From NCBI GenBank assembly GCA_015227615.1, contig JAALGZ010000009.1:186001-250000 (forward strand): DNA of 64,000 nucleotides. Direction: 5' to 3'. Below are positions 32,282-44,060 of this stretch, piece by piece (the stretch's first letter is position 1; each line of letters begins with the position of its first letter). The stretch comes from Labyrinthula sp. Ha. Taxonomy: Eukaryota; Sar; Bigyra; Labyrinthulida; Labyrinthulaceae. A program made the position numbers and the translations under genes. A model generated the notes under the pieces. That model saw only the letters and a program-made list of their open reading frames with translations, was not told the origin of the DNA and ran no database searches.

Positions 32282-35200
32282 GGTTAACAGCCATAAAAAG
32301 AAGAGTAACACCCTATAACTTAACAACCCATGAATACTGACAACAATATAAAAGTTTTGGAAGGTGCCAAGGACTATGTGACTTGGCGCAAAAGAATAGA
32401 CGCCACCCTAATCGAAAAGGGGTGGATGAAAATCCTTGAGGCACAAGAAACTGTGTCTCAAGAAGATAAAACTTCATTATTATCGACAGAAACCAAAAGA
32501 AAAGATAACGCGAAGGTTTGTAGCATTGTCTATAACCGAGTTAGCGATCCTATATTGGAGAGGCTCGACGGCATAGAACTTGCTATAGACATTTTCCAGA
32601 CTTTAAAGGAGTGGTACAAGCCAGATCCACGTTTACAAAAACTAAGACTGAAGCACAAGCTCCAACATCCTGCAGGAAGAACACTGGTGGAGAAGATTGA
32701 GAGCTTTAAGATAACCTTGAGACGTCTGGAGAAGCTAAATGTGTCAATTGAGGAAGATGATAAGATAGACGGCATCCTAAAAGTAGTTAGAATAAAGAGG
32801 ATGGATACATTTAGAATGATTGTTGATGCGAATAGACAGAATTATTCATTTCAACAAGTTTACAAGCATTTGTTGTTTTTTGCTCTAAAAGCGAATATTG
32901 AAATGGAGGCCAAATCGGGCATATCTTCAACGCGAGAAAAAGGTTCTCAAAAACAGAAAATGGTCCTCAGAGACCACGTTTCAACGATGGACAACAAAAA
33001 TTGTGCAAGAACTGTGGAAAAAGAGGTCACCTCGCTCATCAATGTAGGATTCCGAGGTGCCAGCTCTGCGACACACTTGGACATAGAGATAATCAGTGCA
33101 GAATGAAGCAAGAAAAAACGCCAAAAATATCCATAGCGCAGTTGAAGTTAGAAAATGAGAGCTTAGGGATAGAAGAAGAAGATAATGAAGATGTAGAAAC
33201 GGTGCTTACAAAGGATACAGAATGTGAAACTAACACATTTTGCGTTGCAGAGATTAAGTCAAAAAGCAGTAAATACAAAAACAGTCATATAGAAATAGAA
33301 TATAAATCCAGAAAAGAACAAGAAAAACAAAACAAAAAATACAAAAATATCCAAAAAGGAAACAAAAAGTTTAGATATCAAGATGAATTCAGTCAGTTTA
33401 GTCCAGTAGAAAAGAGTCTCCTCAATAAGTATATTATTCAAAAAGCGGAAATGGAGAAAGTCAGTAACTTCAAAACTCGCAAGCAGAAGCTTGTGTAGTT
33501 TATTGTTGACACTGGAGCAAACCAACATATTGTTTCCAGGACACTTCTTCCATACATGTACAACGTTAAAAAGATTTGAAAGAGATAATAAGCGGACTTA
33601 CTGCAGATACTGTAGTCAACCGCGTTGGGGACCTAAAGTTAAAAATAGAAAAAGAGAAATACATAATTCTACAAAAGGTGCTCATAATGGAAACTGACGT
33701 AGAGGTTGCTATAATATCTGTCGGCAAGTTGTTGAAAATCAAATACAGTTTAGAGGCCAAAGATAACATCCTACAAATAAAGGATAAGAAGGAGAATACA
33801 CTGGTCACAATAAAGAAAGGTATCACAAACCTTTACAGACTTCGAGCTGAAATAGGCCATTCTCTGGAACAAAAGCTGGTACTTTCTGTAGAAAATACCA
33901 GAAGATATCCTTGGCACACCTTTTTTGGACATCCAGAAGATACAAACCTAAAAAAAATATTAGCATACTATAAGTTACCAGAAAAAGAAGTTAATTTTCC
34001 AGTTTCTTGTGAAGTTTGTGCCAAAGCGAAGTTAACCAAAAACAGAATTGGTAAGACAAGAACTAGAAAGGCAAACAAACCGCTCCAAAGAGTATACTGT
34101 GACTCCATCGCAATTCCAGCTCTGGGAAAAAATGGAGAGCGTGGTATTCTGTTGATTACTGACGTGTTTACTAAGTTCCGTATGCTATAGATATACAACA
34201 AAAAAGAAAAATACCAAAGATGTTGATATACATGGTAAAAAGAATTCAGAAAGAATCAAACCTTCAGCTGTTCATTCTGTACATGGACAAAGGAACTGAA
34301 TTCAGAAATGAGTTGGTAGAAAACTTCTGTTTCAGCACAGGAATAGAACCGAGATACACACCAACTAACACCCCGCAGTTGAATGGGCTGGCAGAAAGGT
34401 CCTATAGAACACTGCTAGTTAAAGTCAGAATACTTCTTGAACAGGCTCGGTTGTCTCATCTATATTGGCCTCAGGCGGCAAACTTTGCAACGGTATTATT
34501 AAACAGAACACCATCAAAAACTCAACTTAAATCACCCTATGAAGTTATATTCAAAGTAAAACCTACATTAGAAAACATTTTTATATTTGGACAGAGAGTT
34601 GTTTACATAGATCCAGAAGTTAAAAGTAAGGTCCATACTCCTGGGAGAAAAGCAAAGTACTTGGGCCCAGCGAAGCATTCAGCAGAGTCGTATCTGTTGG
34701 ATGATACACCCAAAAATATAGTTACAACTAGGAACTTCAAGGACCTCAACAATATAGATCTTCTTAGAAATAGAAAGAAAAGAGGAAATCCACTTCGAGA
34801 TGTAAGAATAGAAAGAAACCTTGAGAGCATGGAAAAAGAACTTTCAGCTAGAGAACAGTTTCTGAATATTAGAAACGAAGCAACTGTGGAAAAGCCGCGC
34901 CACTGGGTCCGGCGAAGTATCAGAAAAACAACGAAACCTAAAAATTACAAAAAGATAAAAATCTTTTATTTAGCAGAAGAAAAACGAGCTTTAAAAATCC
35001 CTACAAATGATGTGTTTCTGTTGAAACAATATCAACAGGCTTCGGTTCCAAAGAGTTTCTTTCAAATAAGATATAGAAACGACAAGCAACATTGGTATTC
35101 TGCCTACGAGAAAGAATACAATAAATTCACCTCCATCGCCGAGTGTAAAGAAGTTCCAAGAACTGAAATACCTCCAGGAGTTAAACCTTTTCGTTTCATC

Positions 35201-36593
35201 GAGATATTTGAAGTGAAGAAAGATAACGTCACACACCAAAAGAAGTACAAGGTAAGGTTTGCTGCCAATGGTAAAAACTCCGAAGTAGCTTCAACGACCT
35301 ATTCACCGGTCTCAAACAAGGAAGTAATCCGTCTTTTTCTGGCCTACGCGACTTGGAAAAGATACAGAATTTACCAGTTGGATGTCTCAAACGCATTCTT
35401 AAACGCCAGGATACCTCACTTTAACTATTATGAGTTGCCTTTGAAGGATTTGAATAAGAGGAAGAATTTAGTTTGGAAGTCGGATAAAGCGATATATGGA
35501 CTAAAGGTGTCAAGTAAGGCTTGGTTTTGGGATCTTGATAAAACACTCACGACTATAGGGATGGAACGTTGTGGAGTTGAATTTACATTGTATCGAAAAA
35601 GGTATCCTGACCAATCGGTTGTATTTTTACTCGTTTATGTCGATGATATTTTGGTAACCGGAGATAATGAAAAGGTCAGTAATGACATATTGGAGTTTCT
35701 GCACCAAGCTTACGACCTGAAACAAACGACAACAACAGAGAAGTTTGTCGGATATGAAATAGAAAAGGTGCGAGACGGGACCCATATTAGTTTAAAAGAA
35801 TACATAGAAGAACTAAACAAGAATTATGAAGCAGAAAATATTGCGCAAAAGATTAATACACCATATATCCCAAATGAGTACCTTTACAAAGAAGAAGATG
35901 GTGTACTTGATCCAGCCCTTTATCAGTCGATAATTGGCTCTTTAACTTATGTCAGTGAAACAATTAGACCGGATATAGCTTTTGCTGTAAACAGATTAGC
36001 GGTTTTTGGCAATTGCCCAACGAAGAAACACTTGAACGCAGCAAAACGAGTGTTAAGATACCTTAGTCAAACTAAAGATCTAGGAACGACGATAAAGAGT
36101 TTTGGTAAAAAGCTTTGCATAGAAGTCTTCAGCGACGCGAGTTGGGGAAACGTACCAGACGGAACTTCAAAAGATGGATATATAATTCTTATAAATTCGA
36201 TCCCTATTTCATGGAAGTCAAGAAAACAAAAGAAAGTTGCAAAATCAACAACTGAAGCTGAAACAATCGCTCTTGCTAGAGCTCTTTCTACCTTAGTCTG
36301 GATCACTACGTTAATAAAATTTTTGAAAATGAAAGAACCAGAAGTAAAGATGTATTGTGACAGCTTGAGCACAATAAAATTATTGGATGGTCAATCGTTG
36401 TCTTTCAGGTCCAGGCACATGAAGATAAAGTACTTCTTTGTAAGAAACATCATTAAAGAAAATGAGTGGGAAGTTCAACATATCAGAAGTAGAAAAAACA
36501 TTGCAGATATGATGACTAAACCTGGAAGTGTTAGAGGGTTTCTAGATGCAAGACGTGGACTATTAAGGAGAAGAGAGGAATAAGCGGGGAAAG

Positions 36594-36705
36594 CATTAGA
36601 ATATAAATATAAATAAATGTACCTGTAGAAATAAATAGTCCAGTCTATATTATATTATTCACTTAAGCAAGTTTTATTGTAAAAACCAACAAAATAGAAA
36701 TAACA
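36594..36705 (+). repeat. Right LTR of the copia element
   Basis: It begins CATTAGAATATAAAT directly after the purine tract and ends AAATAACA, followed by the GAGAT duplication. Confidence 0.9.
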
Positions 36706-36710
36706 GAGAT

Positions 36711-37650
36711 ACTGGGGTTGCGGAAGGAGCGTCTGCAGATTTAAGTCGCCAATGTTTGTTATTACTAGATAAAACTAACGTAAGAGGGATTAATCAGCTG
36801 CAGTGCAAAGTGAAGCTATCATTCTTGAATACAAAAAAGAGTTGGCTGCAGAGCCTGAAGTAGAGCAGGTTTTAATACCGGCAAAAACTTTTGGAAGTAG
36901 ATTATTGCAGTAACATATTGCCAATATGGGGTGAACAAGAAGGTCAAAAGGGAGTAAGTGCCCCTGTCCCATAGGTTCCTCTTGTTCCTTCAAGCAAGTT
37001 CATTTTCATAACATGATTCTTACCGGCTCATCATAACTTGTCCATTTTAACTAACCAACTAGACTGAAAGAAAATATTATTTCAAAACGAGAGCAAACCC
37101 GAACAGAAGTGAGCGCTTTCTGTTAGTTGTACAAGCACTGCCAAAGAGAGAAGCTATACTAGATTCTTCCAGTATAAATAGCAAATGTCGGGGAGTACAG
37201 AACGTGAATCAACTGAACAGTTCATATTTTCATGCTCAGGTATCTTCTTAAATCGTTGTGCGGTTCTTCAGTTAGTTTCTATTCACTTCTTGTTTAGTGT
37301 TGCAATTCCCGCTCTTACGCAAAGTTAGACCCATAAGCTCTCACATAAAAAGTACTTAAAGCTCAGTTTTGTGACCATTTTGCACACTTACAAAAGGAAA
37401 CCACCATCTATCATTGTCACTGAGAAACTCCTCGTACTTCTTAGCCATTCCAGAGCTGTTCACCGAAAGTTCTTAGGGAACATAATTATTGCTCCAAGGC
37501 TTCCATTTCCTAAACTTCACAGTGTTCATCTTTCAGTGAACTGAACTCCAATACGCCGTGTGCAGAATAGAGCTAATATGTTGCGACTACTTTTTCTACA
37601 CTACTCAATAAGTGCAGAACCCATACCTTTGCTCATATGAAAAGAACATT
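36711..37650. other. Intergenic between copia element and YJU2
   Basis: About 940 bases. The first 200 read like a coding remnant: an open stretch after about 36.80 kb reads SEAIILEYKKELAAEPEVEQ and then VLIPAKTFGSRLLQ before a stop, with no family match. The rest shows nothing. Confidence 0.4.
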
Positions 37651-38442
37651 TCAATCACTGGAAGAAGACCCATATCCAACTAAAGAAATCTTCTTAGGTT
37701 TCTTTTTCTTTTTTCTTACTTTAAGAACACCAGAATATCCCTTTCCTGTCTTCATGTCCGGTTTATCAGACGGCTGGTGTACCCCAGTATGTTGTTTTTT
37801 TATGGTCTTTTTCCTCTTGTTAAACTCTTCTATCTCTTGGGCATCTATTTGCTCTTCAAGTTTTCTTTTTGACTTAGTTCTCTGTTGAATAAATTTTCCC
37901 AAGTCCACACTGCCAACCTTGCTTCTGAAAGTCTTCATCTTTTGTAAGTTTTCGATATTATTCATTTCCTTCTTGTTTTCCAAAGTTTTTCTTTCTAAAT
38001 CTCGAACACTTGCATAATTAGTAGCGGTTTCACCATCCTTCTCTTCATTGTCTTTTGCATCTTTTTCACTTTGCTTTATTTTCTTCAGTGCTTTTGCTCT
38101 TTCATCCTGCCATGCTGAATAATTTCTTGTAGCTCCACTTTCACATTCATAATCTTGGTTCTTTGGATCAGTTAGAAACGTTATCCTATTATTACAAAGC
38201 TCACATTTAATAATAAATCTAAGTCTTTCGATACCCAAATAATCCATGCCGAGAGCTGTTTCTTTCTTCGAGTTAAACTTTTTCCCTTGATACATATAAT
38301 GGCCACAAGAAAGGCAGCACATATTGAACGGAAGCATCATTCGAATTCCAACAGGTGCATTAAATGCCATCTTCCGCCTTGGAACTTTGCTCGGATCAAA
38401 GTTAGGTGGATAATATTTATTCAAGACTTTTCTTTCACCCAT
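37651..38442 (-). CDS. YJU2: Pre-mRNA splicing factor YJU2 (CWC16/CCDC94)
   Basis: Step-I splicing factor that joins the activated spliceosome with the Prp19 complex and helps dock the branch helix in the catalytic centre. It is nuclear. The protein has 263 residues and starts MGERKVLNKYYPPNFDPSKV, nearly the family's invariant N-terminus. LPFNMCCLSCGHYMYQGKKF and IIKCELCNNRITFLTDPKN carry the two CxxC pairs of the zinc-binding core, and DYECESGATRNY follows, as in the family. The remainder is a charged coiled-coil region ending in a Lys-rich tail and a Ser cluster (GYGSSSSD). It is somewhat shorter than human YJU2 (about 320). Divergent from cytochrome b5 by 121 bases. Its presence fits a genome that relies on splicing very small introns. 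Confidence 0.95.
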   Translation of the reverse strand: MGERKVLNKYYPPNFDPSKVPRRKMAFNAPVGIRMMLPFNMCCLSCGHYMYQGKKFNSKKETALGMDYLGIERLRFIIKCELCNNRITFLTDPKNQDYECESGATRNYSAWQDERAKALKKIKQSEKDAKDNEEKDGETATNYASVRDLERKTLENKKEMNNIENLQKMKTFRSKVGSVDLGKFIQQRTKSKRKLEEQIDAQEIEEFNKRKKTIKKQHTGVHQPSDKPDMKTGKGYSGVLKVRKKKKKPKKISLVGYGSSSSD

Positions 38443-38563
38443 TTTTTCTTTCTCTTTTCCTTAATTTCCAGATATGTTGGTGTTAAATAATTAAGTTAAC
38501 CTGTATTACACACCACTTTGCACTGCAGAAACACTTTACTCCATAGAGTTTACTCTAATAACA
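38443..38563. promoter_or_regulatory. Probable shared promoter, YJU2 / cytochrome b5
   Basis: 121 AT-rich bases lie between divergent ATG codons. No certain TATA box; TTAAATAATTAAGTTAA is the most AT-rich core. Bidirectional use is inferred from spacing only. Confidence 0.4.
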
Positions 38564-38950
38564 ATGAAACCGTTTAAACGAGAATCCTTGTCAGAAGAAG
38601 ATTCAAGAATATATCTAGTATATGGCGTGTGGGTTATTAGCGTTCCAGACAGCTTTAAGCATCCGGGGGGCTCAAAACTGCTGCAAAGTTTTGCTAACGG
38701 GACAGATTGCTCCCATTTTTTTAATACAACAAGAGGAGGCTTAGGTCATAGTGATATGGCCAGGATGAAAATGAAGAGCTTTGTCATAGGTTACCTTACT
38801 GAAAAGCAGCCCAGTTTTGCTGCTGGTGAACTAGAACCAGCTAAGGGAATCAAGTGTATAGACGTTTTTAAAAATGTCATTCTTGGTTTGGGATTTGTTC
38901 TTGGTCATGTTGTTGTGTTCTTGCTGGCTACAAGAAAGGATCAACTTTGA
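38564..38950 (+). CDS. Tail-anchored cytochrome b5
   Basis: Membrane haem protein that passes electrons to ER or outer-mitochondrial enzymes such as desaturases and hydroxylases. It has 128 residues. The cytochrome b5 fold is seen as VYGVWVISVPDSF, KHPGG with the first haem-ligand His, FANGTDCSHFF (usual AG.DAT..F), and GHSDMARMKMKSFVIGYL with the second ligand His and the terminal IG.L. The region before the HPGG is shortened compared with classical b5 (the usual YT..EV..H segment is only partly present). Near the end, VILGLGFVLGHVVVFLLA is a single membrane span followed by TRKDQL, so it is tail-anchored. No intron is needed. The stop is 129 bases from the convergent Tudor gene. Confidence 0.9.
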   Translation: MKPFKRESLSEEDSRIYLVYGVWVISVPDSFKHPGGSKLLQSFANGTDCSHFFNTTRGGLGHSDMARMKMKSFVIGYLTEKQPSFAAGELEPAKGIKCIDVFKNVILGLGFVLGHVVVFLLATRKDQL

Positions 38951-39079
38951 ACAGTCCGTTCATTTCAATCATCAGTGTTTAAATTAACTTAGATATTTAC
39001 AATAATTCCATATATACAAAGTGCAGGAATTCTGTTATGTCCAGACAAAGAAACGAAAAAAGCATGTGTCATTAGAAAC

Positions 39080-39539
39080 TCATAATTTTTCCCATTCATC
39101 TGCAACGTTAATAAAGCGAAAAACCATTTCAGGCAAATGATACCATCGCTGATCCCCGTCATCATATAACACCTTATGCTTCTGTTCTGTTGGGTTGTAT
39201 TCGCAAATTGTACCCCTATACCATCTACCACTACTCCATTTCAGTTCAACTCTCTGACCAAGAAGCTTCTTTTCTGGTTCCTCTAAAAAATTTATTATGT
39301 ATACCATGTCTACCCTCGGAGCTAGAAGGTGACTTCTGAGTCTTTCGCGCAATCACACCTTTGTTCGATCGACCGTTCTTGTCAAATATATCTTCGACCG
39401 ATATCACCTCAAAGTCGGAATCTACTTCTTTTGCCTCCAACTTAGCAATATGATTCATTTGTGATGTTGGGGAGGTTGTGTGAATATAAACTTGAGCTGT
39501 TGACTGGTCAGGACGAGGAAGAACGTTTACAGGCGCCAT
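39080..39539 (-). CDS. Small Tudor-domain protein
   Basis: Two exons, 39314-39539 and 39080-39282, with a 31-nt intron (39283-39313) give 142 residues. The N-terminal half is Ser/Thr/Pro-rich and probably disordered, with the acidic patch EVDSDFEVISVEDIFD, which resembles a SUMO-interaction motif (FEVISVED). The C-terminal half, about residues 85-135, reads LLGQRVELKWSSGRWYRGTI and then YDDGDQRWYHLPE, the pattern of the Tudor/Agenet-like module seen in PDS5 and related chromatin proteins (G.rV.v.W....WY.G.I..Y.......V.YDDGD.e...L). Such modules bind methylated histone tails or DNA. The two frames do not meet without the intron. I cannot name an orthologue. Confidence 0.78.
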
Positions 39540-39659
39540 ATAATTAGAAATAATTTCTTCAATCGATTATGTTATTATTTGATCGAATTCTTACCAAAAA
39601 GAAGTCTGCCACATTTAGCCATAAATGAATTTCAACTTCTTTCAATCTAAATTTTGGGC

Positions 39660-42600
39660 TCTGAAAGAAAAAAAAAATGCAAATCTCTAGTTTCACGTCG
39701 AACAGCTCCGTTCACACCTTCCTGGAGACCAAAGAGCATATGAGCCTTAATAGACGCTTGGTCTCTTTGCTTAGCATCAAAATTGGAGATTATCCTACTT
39801 ACAAACTAAACTTTCTTCTCGAAAAGACTAGGAATGCGGACATCTTGATATTACAGGAACTGAACCAGCAGGGTTAAAAGAGTCTGGAGACAGGTGAATG
39901 TCAGTACCAGAACAGGAAGGTGGTTTATGTCAAATACAGGCAACGCTTCTGAAGGGTAGTAATGTTATTGTATCAGGAACTCTTAGAGAGAGAGCTCTGA
40001 AAGTGCGAGCATGAAGCGATAGGACTCTTCCAGCTGTGGCACGTCTGACTGAAAAAGTTCAAGGCATTTTCGTGAATTGTTACACCCCACACTCTGGAAA
40101 GGGCCCGGAAGAGTTTGAAGACTTTCTTCTTAACCTTGCAAAAATAATCTCTAATGTAAGCAACAGAAGATTTACAGTCATAGGTGGTGATTTAAATGCT
40201 CAAATGAGCAGAAACTTTATTGATATTGAAAGTAAATATGGTTATTGTAACAATTAAACCGAAATGGGAAGTTGCAGGCAGAATAAATAGTGAAACATGG
40301 ATATGCGGTTGTTAATTTTAAATTCAAGACTGGGGGAAAGGGCAATAGAAAATATGCTACATATTACCAGAAAGGCAATAGTGCAGTTGAGTCTGAAATT
40401 GACCTCTTTCTAACAAACAACTTAGTTTTGGTGACATACTTCAAAGGCGTGAAGAAAAAATCTACTAGACTCTACGTGAGAATGAACTTTCACCATCAAG
40501 CAATTGAAGCAAAACTCCTTTCAACTGTCTTGTACATTACTTTTCTCACCAGGACAAACCAGACGTCAGTCTACTTCTCAAAGATCCAAACTGGAACACT
40601 TGATCAATAGCAAAACTGAGCAGGAATTGGCAAAGACTTCTAGAAATGAAGATAACTGTGAAGCTCTAGTTGCCGTTATAGCTAAAGCTCTGAAACAAAC
40701 GTCCTGCCACCAAACCTAGAGATCATTCAACGAGAAAACTCGGAAGATACCACAACACTGGTCAGCAGCATGAGAAGAGAATATGCATCTGCTACACCGG
40801 AAGAAAAGAAACATCTCACCAGCGATATAGAAGTGAGCTCATAGCGTGACAGGAACATTTGGTTAAACAAAGTAGCGGACAAATACAGCAGCTCTTTAGG
40901 ACCAAGAGAACAATGGAAGCATACATATTCATGAACAGACTGAAACCCAAGAGGAAACTGAAAGCCAAAATCACCAAAGACAGTGCTAGAAATAGGAGGA
41001 TGTAGGAACCCGACTCAAAGTACTACCAGAGTATATGGAAAAGCAACGTCTACCTCCGACTCCAAAATACAGCTTTCAAAAAGTCAAATAGATTATTGCC
41101 ACATTCCAATTCCTGAACCGGCTCTCCAGAAAAGTATAGATGTACATTCACCATCATCCGAAATGGTGGAAATCATCAAGTAGCCCAAGAATAATCTTGT
41201 CCTTGGAACAGACAATATCCCAAATGAACTCTTAAAAACTTCAACAATAGTGCAAAATTCGTACTCAATAATATAAAAAACATTTTCAGAATTGGATGCA
41301 TTATGAAAACGGGCCACAAATTTTTGTGCAGCAGAAAAGTTATTTACATCTAAAACGAGAATGAAGTAAAGATGAAACGTGTTTTTATAGATCTATATCA
41401 TTATTGAATACAACGTTCAAATTGCTCACCAAATTCATCAATAATAAAATACCAAATATCTTAGAATAACTTCCTGCATATCTGCAGGGTTTAGATCCAA
41501 CTTCAGCTACTTGAACAAAATTGAAGCTTTACATAGCATCCTTAAGTAATACCTCAAGCGTGACAAAAAGCCTAAGGTATTATTAATTGACTTTCAGAAG
41601 GGTTATGACTCTCTATGTCATAGGTGGATCAAAACTTCTGTGAAGGAACACAATGTTCCACTTAAAACGAGGAAAATAATAAGCAGCTTGTACGACGCCG
41701 CAGAAAAAAACTAAATTGTCAAGGGCTGCAAACTTAAGACGAAGAATTTTGCAAAGGGATTAGTTCCCATCAGCAATCTTCGTACCAACTTTGAATTCAG
41801 CTGTGAAAAGAAAAAGGCACAATACCTTGGCAAACATATCAGTAGCTGGAACACCGTTCAATTATCTGGCCTTCACGGATGACATAGTTGCAGTTTGCAA
41901 AATGGATGAAAATATTTTCAACTTCATGAACCAAATTCAAATTCGTGAATGCATCTCTGGCTTAAGGATGAACATAGCTAAAACCAAAATTCTGCTAGCA
42001 GATGAAGGATACAATATGAAAGAAGATGTACCTGATGAAGATATAAATACCCTCCTATCAAAATCCACTGCGAGTGATGTGACAGTTTTTTTGAAGCCAA
42101 AATAAGTTACGACACAAACTGCAGAAGCAGGTTCTATGACGGCACTCATAACCGCAGCTGTATAGGAACTTTAGCAACGCATCACGTTAAGGAGTTAACG
42201 AAAAGAAAACTGCACCCACTTGCTAATCTAGTCGTGGTGAACGGCGAAACAATCGAACCAGTAAAAATAAATACGTATCTGGGGATGTAGTTCAACTTCT
42301 CTGGTATCTCGGTGAATAGTATCATTCAAAAACTGGAACTATGTTCAGCCAGAATGACCAAGTATTGGGATATCCTTTCAGCAGCGACAGTCTGGAAAGA
42401 TACAAAATGAAACATTGCACGAGCACTTTTCTTGTTATCTGGGTTGTATAGTCTAGTTAACTGGCCTAAAGATGAAAGAATGGAAAAACTACACATGCTC
42501 TCCTGGAAAATAAAAGCTGTGATCTAAGGAACCCACCTCAAAGATGCCAAACTGCAATAAGACGACTTGAATGTTCACCGAGATGTTCAAAAAGTCCAGA

Positions 42601-43330
42601 ATAAATATAACACTCTTGAAAAACCGCTCCATGATGAACAGTTGACGTATCTTAGACTCTCAAACATCACCAACAACACTCCAATAAAGAGACCAAGAGA
42701 CATATCCTATGTTAACGTGCAGCTTGAACTCAACATGGAGCCAATCTCACCTAGTGAGCCAGCACATTCCTCCACTAGAAGGGTACCACCAACAAAGAAC
42801 ATTCCTGTAACTGAATAGCATCAACCTGGCCCCACTGGCAACCGCAATAGAATATCCCCCATAGGAGTCTCTAGGGCTCTGAGAAGATATAAACACCAAA
42901 GCTCAGCCAACATGAATCCATTTGAATATATCCAAAACTTTCTTTCAGAGACAAGCACAATTCTAAATACCTAACGAACCTAAACAAACATGGGACGAAT
43001 CAAAAATAAGTTCAGAAGTTAAGAGGAAGGATCTCAAGAAGCATAGATCCTGCTCTGCCCACAAGTTAACAACCTAGATTCATCATTGGATTACCTCTTG
43101 AAACAAAAATCTTCATCAGAACTCAAAACTCCCATCAATAGCAAGAAAGCATCTACAAATAACTGAAAAAACTATTGAACCTCAATATCCATAACCTTCA
43201 ACTACCTGAACACCTCTCACACAATATGCTCAATCTTCACTTCACGATCATTAATAAACCACCCAAGCGCCATTTGATCAACTTCCCGTGTTCATAGAAA
43301 AATGAAACTTTGTAAATATCTTAACTGGAA
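39660..43330 (+). mobile_element. Decayed APE-type non-LTR retrotransposon (LINE)
   Basis: Pieces of one LINE in order on the plus strand. First comes the endonuclease start, NRRLVSLLSIKIGD and DILILQEL (about 39.74-39.87 kb), then VNCYTPHSGKG and VIGGDLNAQ (about 40.07-40.20 kb). The reverse transcriptase follows: GTDNIPNELLK (about 41.21 kb), LLIDFQKGYDSLCHRWIK (about 41.58 kb) and LAFTDDIVA with GLRMNIAKTKIL (about 41.86-41.99 kb). A Lys/Asn-rich 3' segment runs to about 42.8 kb. Stops and frame shifts occur throughout (at least ten), so it is dead. Ends are approximate; no poly(A) tail or target duplication was found. The FTDD active site replaces the usual YADD. Confidence 0.85.
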
Positions 43331-44060
43331 CCCATTTGTACCATAATTAAACCACCTGGATCATATGAAGGCTCATGGCCGCTCATACGGACATAAGTGA
43401 TGATTCGTTTTGCTTTTTTCAGATTGTTGTTTCATATATTTCCTGCAAATTGCAGATTCACTAGCTTTTGGGGAAATTCACATCTTCAACTTTGACACCA
43501 GGCATGTTAAGAGTAAAGGGGCTTTGTCTTTAACGTTATCGGCACATCGCAAGTAGGATAACGATTAAAAGAACACAATGGCAAGCAACAAGATCGCAAC
43601 AAGAAATGATAATGATAAAGTACCAGCAAAGGTAAATCTCTAGGCGACAATGGAAGTATAAAGGCGTTAGTTAAACAATAGTTAAATAAGAGATAGTAGC
43701 AAGACCAAGGTTAACATGAGGGTTAGGACCTAGTCCCAATTAACTCCCTGTTAAAGTTAAGCTCTTTGTGTCTCAAACTAGATAGATACGAAATGAAATA
43801 GTTGTAATCAAGGGAAGTAGAGGATAAAGAGCACAGTATAAGAGCTATGATAGTGAAAATTTGCTACTTCAATGAATTCAATAGTTCCACTGGGTTTGTT
43901 CAAGGACTGGATGAAGCATCGACATGTGAGAGTATTCTAGGCAGAAGTTTTTTCAAGAATTAATTTATGTTTCCATATTTCTAAGGAAAAGCTTATGGAA
44001 AAACTGGTAATTGAAACATCACGAATATAAAAAGAATTTATGCTTATATCGAGAAAAAAA
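43331..44060. other. Intergenic downstream of the LINE
   Basis: About 730 bases. It may include the LINE's 3' untranslated end. Nothing else is visible before the stop of the next gene. Confidence 0.4.

Larger units (their letters stand above)
32164..36705 (+). mobile_element. Ty1/copia LTR retrotransposon, young but broken
   Basis: A 4.5-kb element bounded by direct LTRs (118 and 112 bp) and the 5-bp target duplication GAGAT (32159-32163 and 36706-36710). After the left LTR is GGTTAACAGCC, a likely primer-binding site; before the right LTR is the purine tract AGCGGGGAAAG. The parts run in copia order: gag with two zinc knuckles (CKNCGKRGHLAHQC and CQLCDTLGHRDNQC) in about the first 1.3 kb; an aspartic protease motif and the integrase zinc-binding and core region in the next 1.3 kb; then reverse transcriptase with YVDD and RNase H up to about 36.58 kb. 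Integrase before reverse transcriptase marks the copia rather than the gypsy order. The coding region is interrupted about three times, so it is a fossil. The LTRs are almost identical, so it inserted recently. Confidence 0.93.
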
